Source of the DNA: Acanthornis magna
Taxonomy: Eukaryota > Chordata > Aves > Passeriformes > Acanthizidae
NCBI GenBank assembly: GCA_036785705.1
Contig: JAWUZG010000070.1
Location: 2,429,001 to 2,493,000, forward strand
Direction: 5' to 3'
Length of the DNA: 64,000 bases
Shown piece after piece: positions 62,780-64,000 of this stretch. Position 1 is the stretch's first letter. Every line of letters starts with the position of its first letter. Made by a program: the position numbers and the translations under genes. The notes beneath the pieces were generated by a model. That model had not been told where the DNA came from. It saw only the letters and a list, made by a program, of their open reading frames with translations, and ran no database searches.

Positions 62780-64000
62780 CTGCAGAGGAAAACGGCCTCT
62801 TCCCAACTGAAACGACTGCAGGGAAATCTTTTCAATCTTGCACATATTTCAGAAGAATCATTTGTTGGAGGAAGAGGCCTCCAAATAAAACACGGACTTA
62901 CACAAACTGAAACCATCCGGCATTCCACGCAGCACATTTGACTTAACAATGAGGCAATGCCTCGGGGCGTCTTCGGGGTGCTGGGAATGACACGGATTTG
63001 CATTTGCAAAGGCCCTTTGTAATCCCTTCCCAGGTTTCAGCTCTGTTATCATCCCACCCTGCTCTCCTGGCCATCCCATTGTGACAGTGAACGGGGATGA
63101 AGCACGTACAGAGGGTGACCAAAAAGCCCAACAGAGAGAAAATATTGCTCCTAAAGCCTCCGGAGTGCTTTGCCTGCTCATCCTAACAAATCCAGATGCT
63201 GCTGTCGGGGTTGAGCCTCGCTGTGCGCACCAGCTCTCTGGTACTGTTTTAGCTGTGGTTTACTCTTTGGAACTGCAGAGATCACCCGGAGGAATGCAGC
63301 TTAAACGGAGACTCTGCATTTTAAGTGGATGTTTCTGTTTGGAAAGCAAAGCTTCAGGAAACAAGGCAAGGCACAGAATGGAAAAGCACTTCTCAGAGGG
63401 CTGCATCGATTAGATGGCAGGAAGGAGCAGCACAGCTGAAAATAGCCCAAACAGTCAATCTGAAACCTCTTTGAGCTGTTTGACATTGTGGTCTGGTCCT
63501 GGAGCCAGTGGATAAACCCGAGGACTGGGAATGCATCATCCAAACTCTGACCCCAGCGAGATATAATTACTTGAACAATGCAAATTGGAAAAAGATTTAA
63601 TCCCAGATAGTTTTGCATGAAATGGGGATTCATAGTTCATTACATATTTATAATGAAGGGCTTTGCTTTCTCAAAGGCACAATAATTATCAGCTTCAAGC
63701 AGCTTTTGCATTGAGAAATGCTACTTAACTCACTTGGCAGCTGCTGCATTCAGTCATGTAAAGACACTATTACATTTATTTGCACCTTTGCTGCTCCCTT
63801 TACATCCCTTAATTCAATCCCTTCCAGAGACACCCGTTTTTAGGACAGCATTTCCAGCATGACATAGATTTGAAGAAACCTCTCCATTAACTCCTTACGG
63901 TTTAATAAAAAAATAAGTTCTGTATAAAACAGCATTTACATAAAATACAACAAACATGTTTTTCTACAAATGTCAGATCCAGAGGAAAAAAATTACTACC

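Larger units (their letters stand above)
50403..64000. other. Region upstream of ADAMTS3, no recognised gene
   Basis: 13.6 kb of mostly AT-rich DNA. It has two more CR1 pieces and several minus-strand exon-like segments listed separately. In mammals the next gene upstream is COX18, but I find no COX18-like sequence here. From 52.5 to 55.3, 55.5 to 57.6, 57.8 to 61.7 and 62.8 to 64.0 kb I see nothing I can name. Confidence 0.6.

Noticed and set aside
50403..64000. COX18 expected upstream from mammalian synteny
   Set aside because: None of the frames or exon-like segments resembles the COX18 membrane insertase.

Overview
This is a vertebrate nuclear window, almost certainly from a bird. Introns and intergenic DNA carry about twenty short CR1-type LINE fragments with the avian ATTCTRTG-type 3' ends, long introns separate small exons, and one GC-rich CpG-dense promoter stands out from AT-rich surroundings. 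Fragment sequences look neoavian or passerine-like, but I cannot fix the species.

The one gene I can name with confidence is ADAMTS3, the procollagen N-propeptidase that also takes part in VEGF-C processing. It lies on the minus strand. I could place fifteen consecutive coding exons with consensus GT/AG borders and matching phases, from the start codon at 49583 to a donor at 396/397. They total 2173 coding bases (724 codons plus one base) and encode the signal peptide, propeptide with RRRR furin site, zinc metalloprotease domain (HETGHVLGMEHD), disintegrin-like domain, first thrombospondin repeat and cysteine-rich region. The spacer, remaining thrombospondin repeats and PLAC domain must lie beyond base 1, so the gene is cut by the window edge.

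Layout: 1-8160 holds the compact exons 5-15. Intron 4 (8159-29958, 21.8 kb) and intron 3 (30116-42550, 12.4 kb) are mostly non-coding DNA with CR1 fragments, a 48-base A tract preceded by a poly(A) signal, and a 27-base minisatellite. Intron 2 (5.7 kb) separates exon 3 from a 28-base microexon at 48676-48703. Exon 1 and the CpG island lie at about 49.2-49.9 kb. The exon 1 donor is the first unit of a (GTGA)11 microsatellite.

From 49.9 to 64 kb I see no recognisable gene. On the minus strand there are several exon-like segments with good splice borders: a 20-codon signal peptide exon at 62707-62779, a 62-codon open exon at 61747-61933, and others at 57.7, 55.4 and 52.4 kb. Some can be joined in frame to each other and to ADAMTS3 exon 2. 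They may be unannotated upstream or alternative exons, or chance. No bacterial-type system, CRISPR array, tRNA or rRNA was seen.
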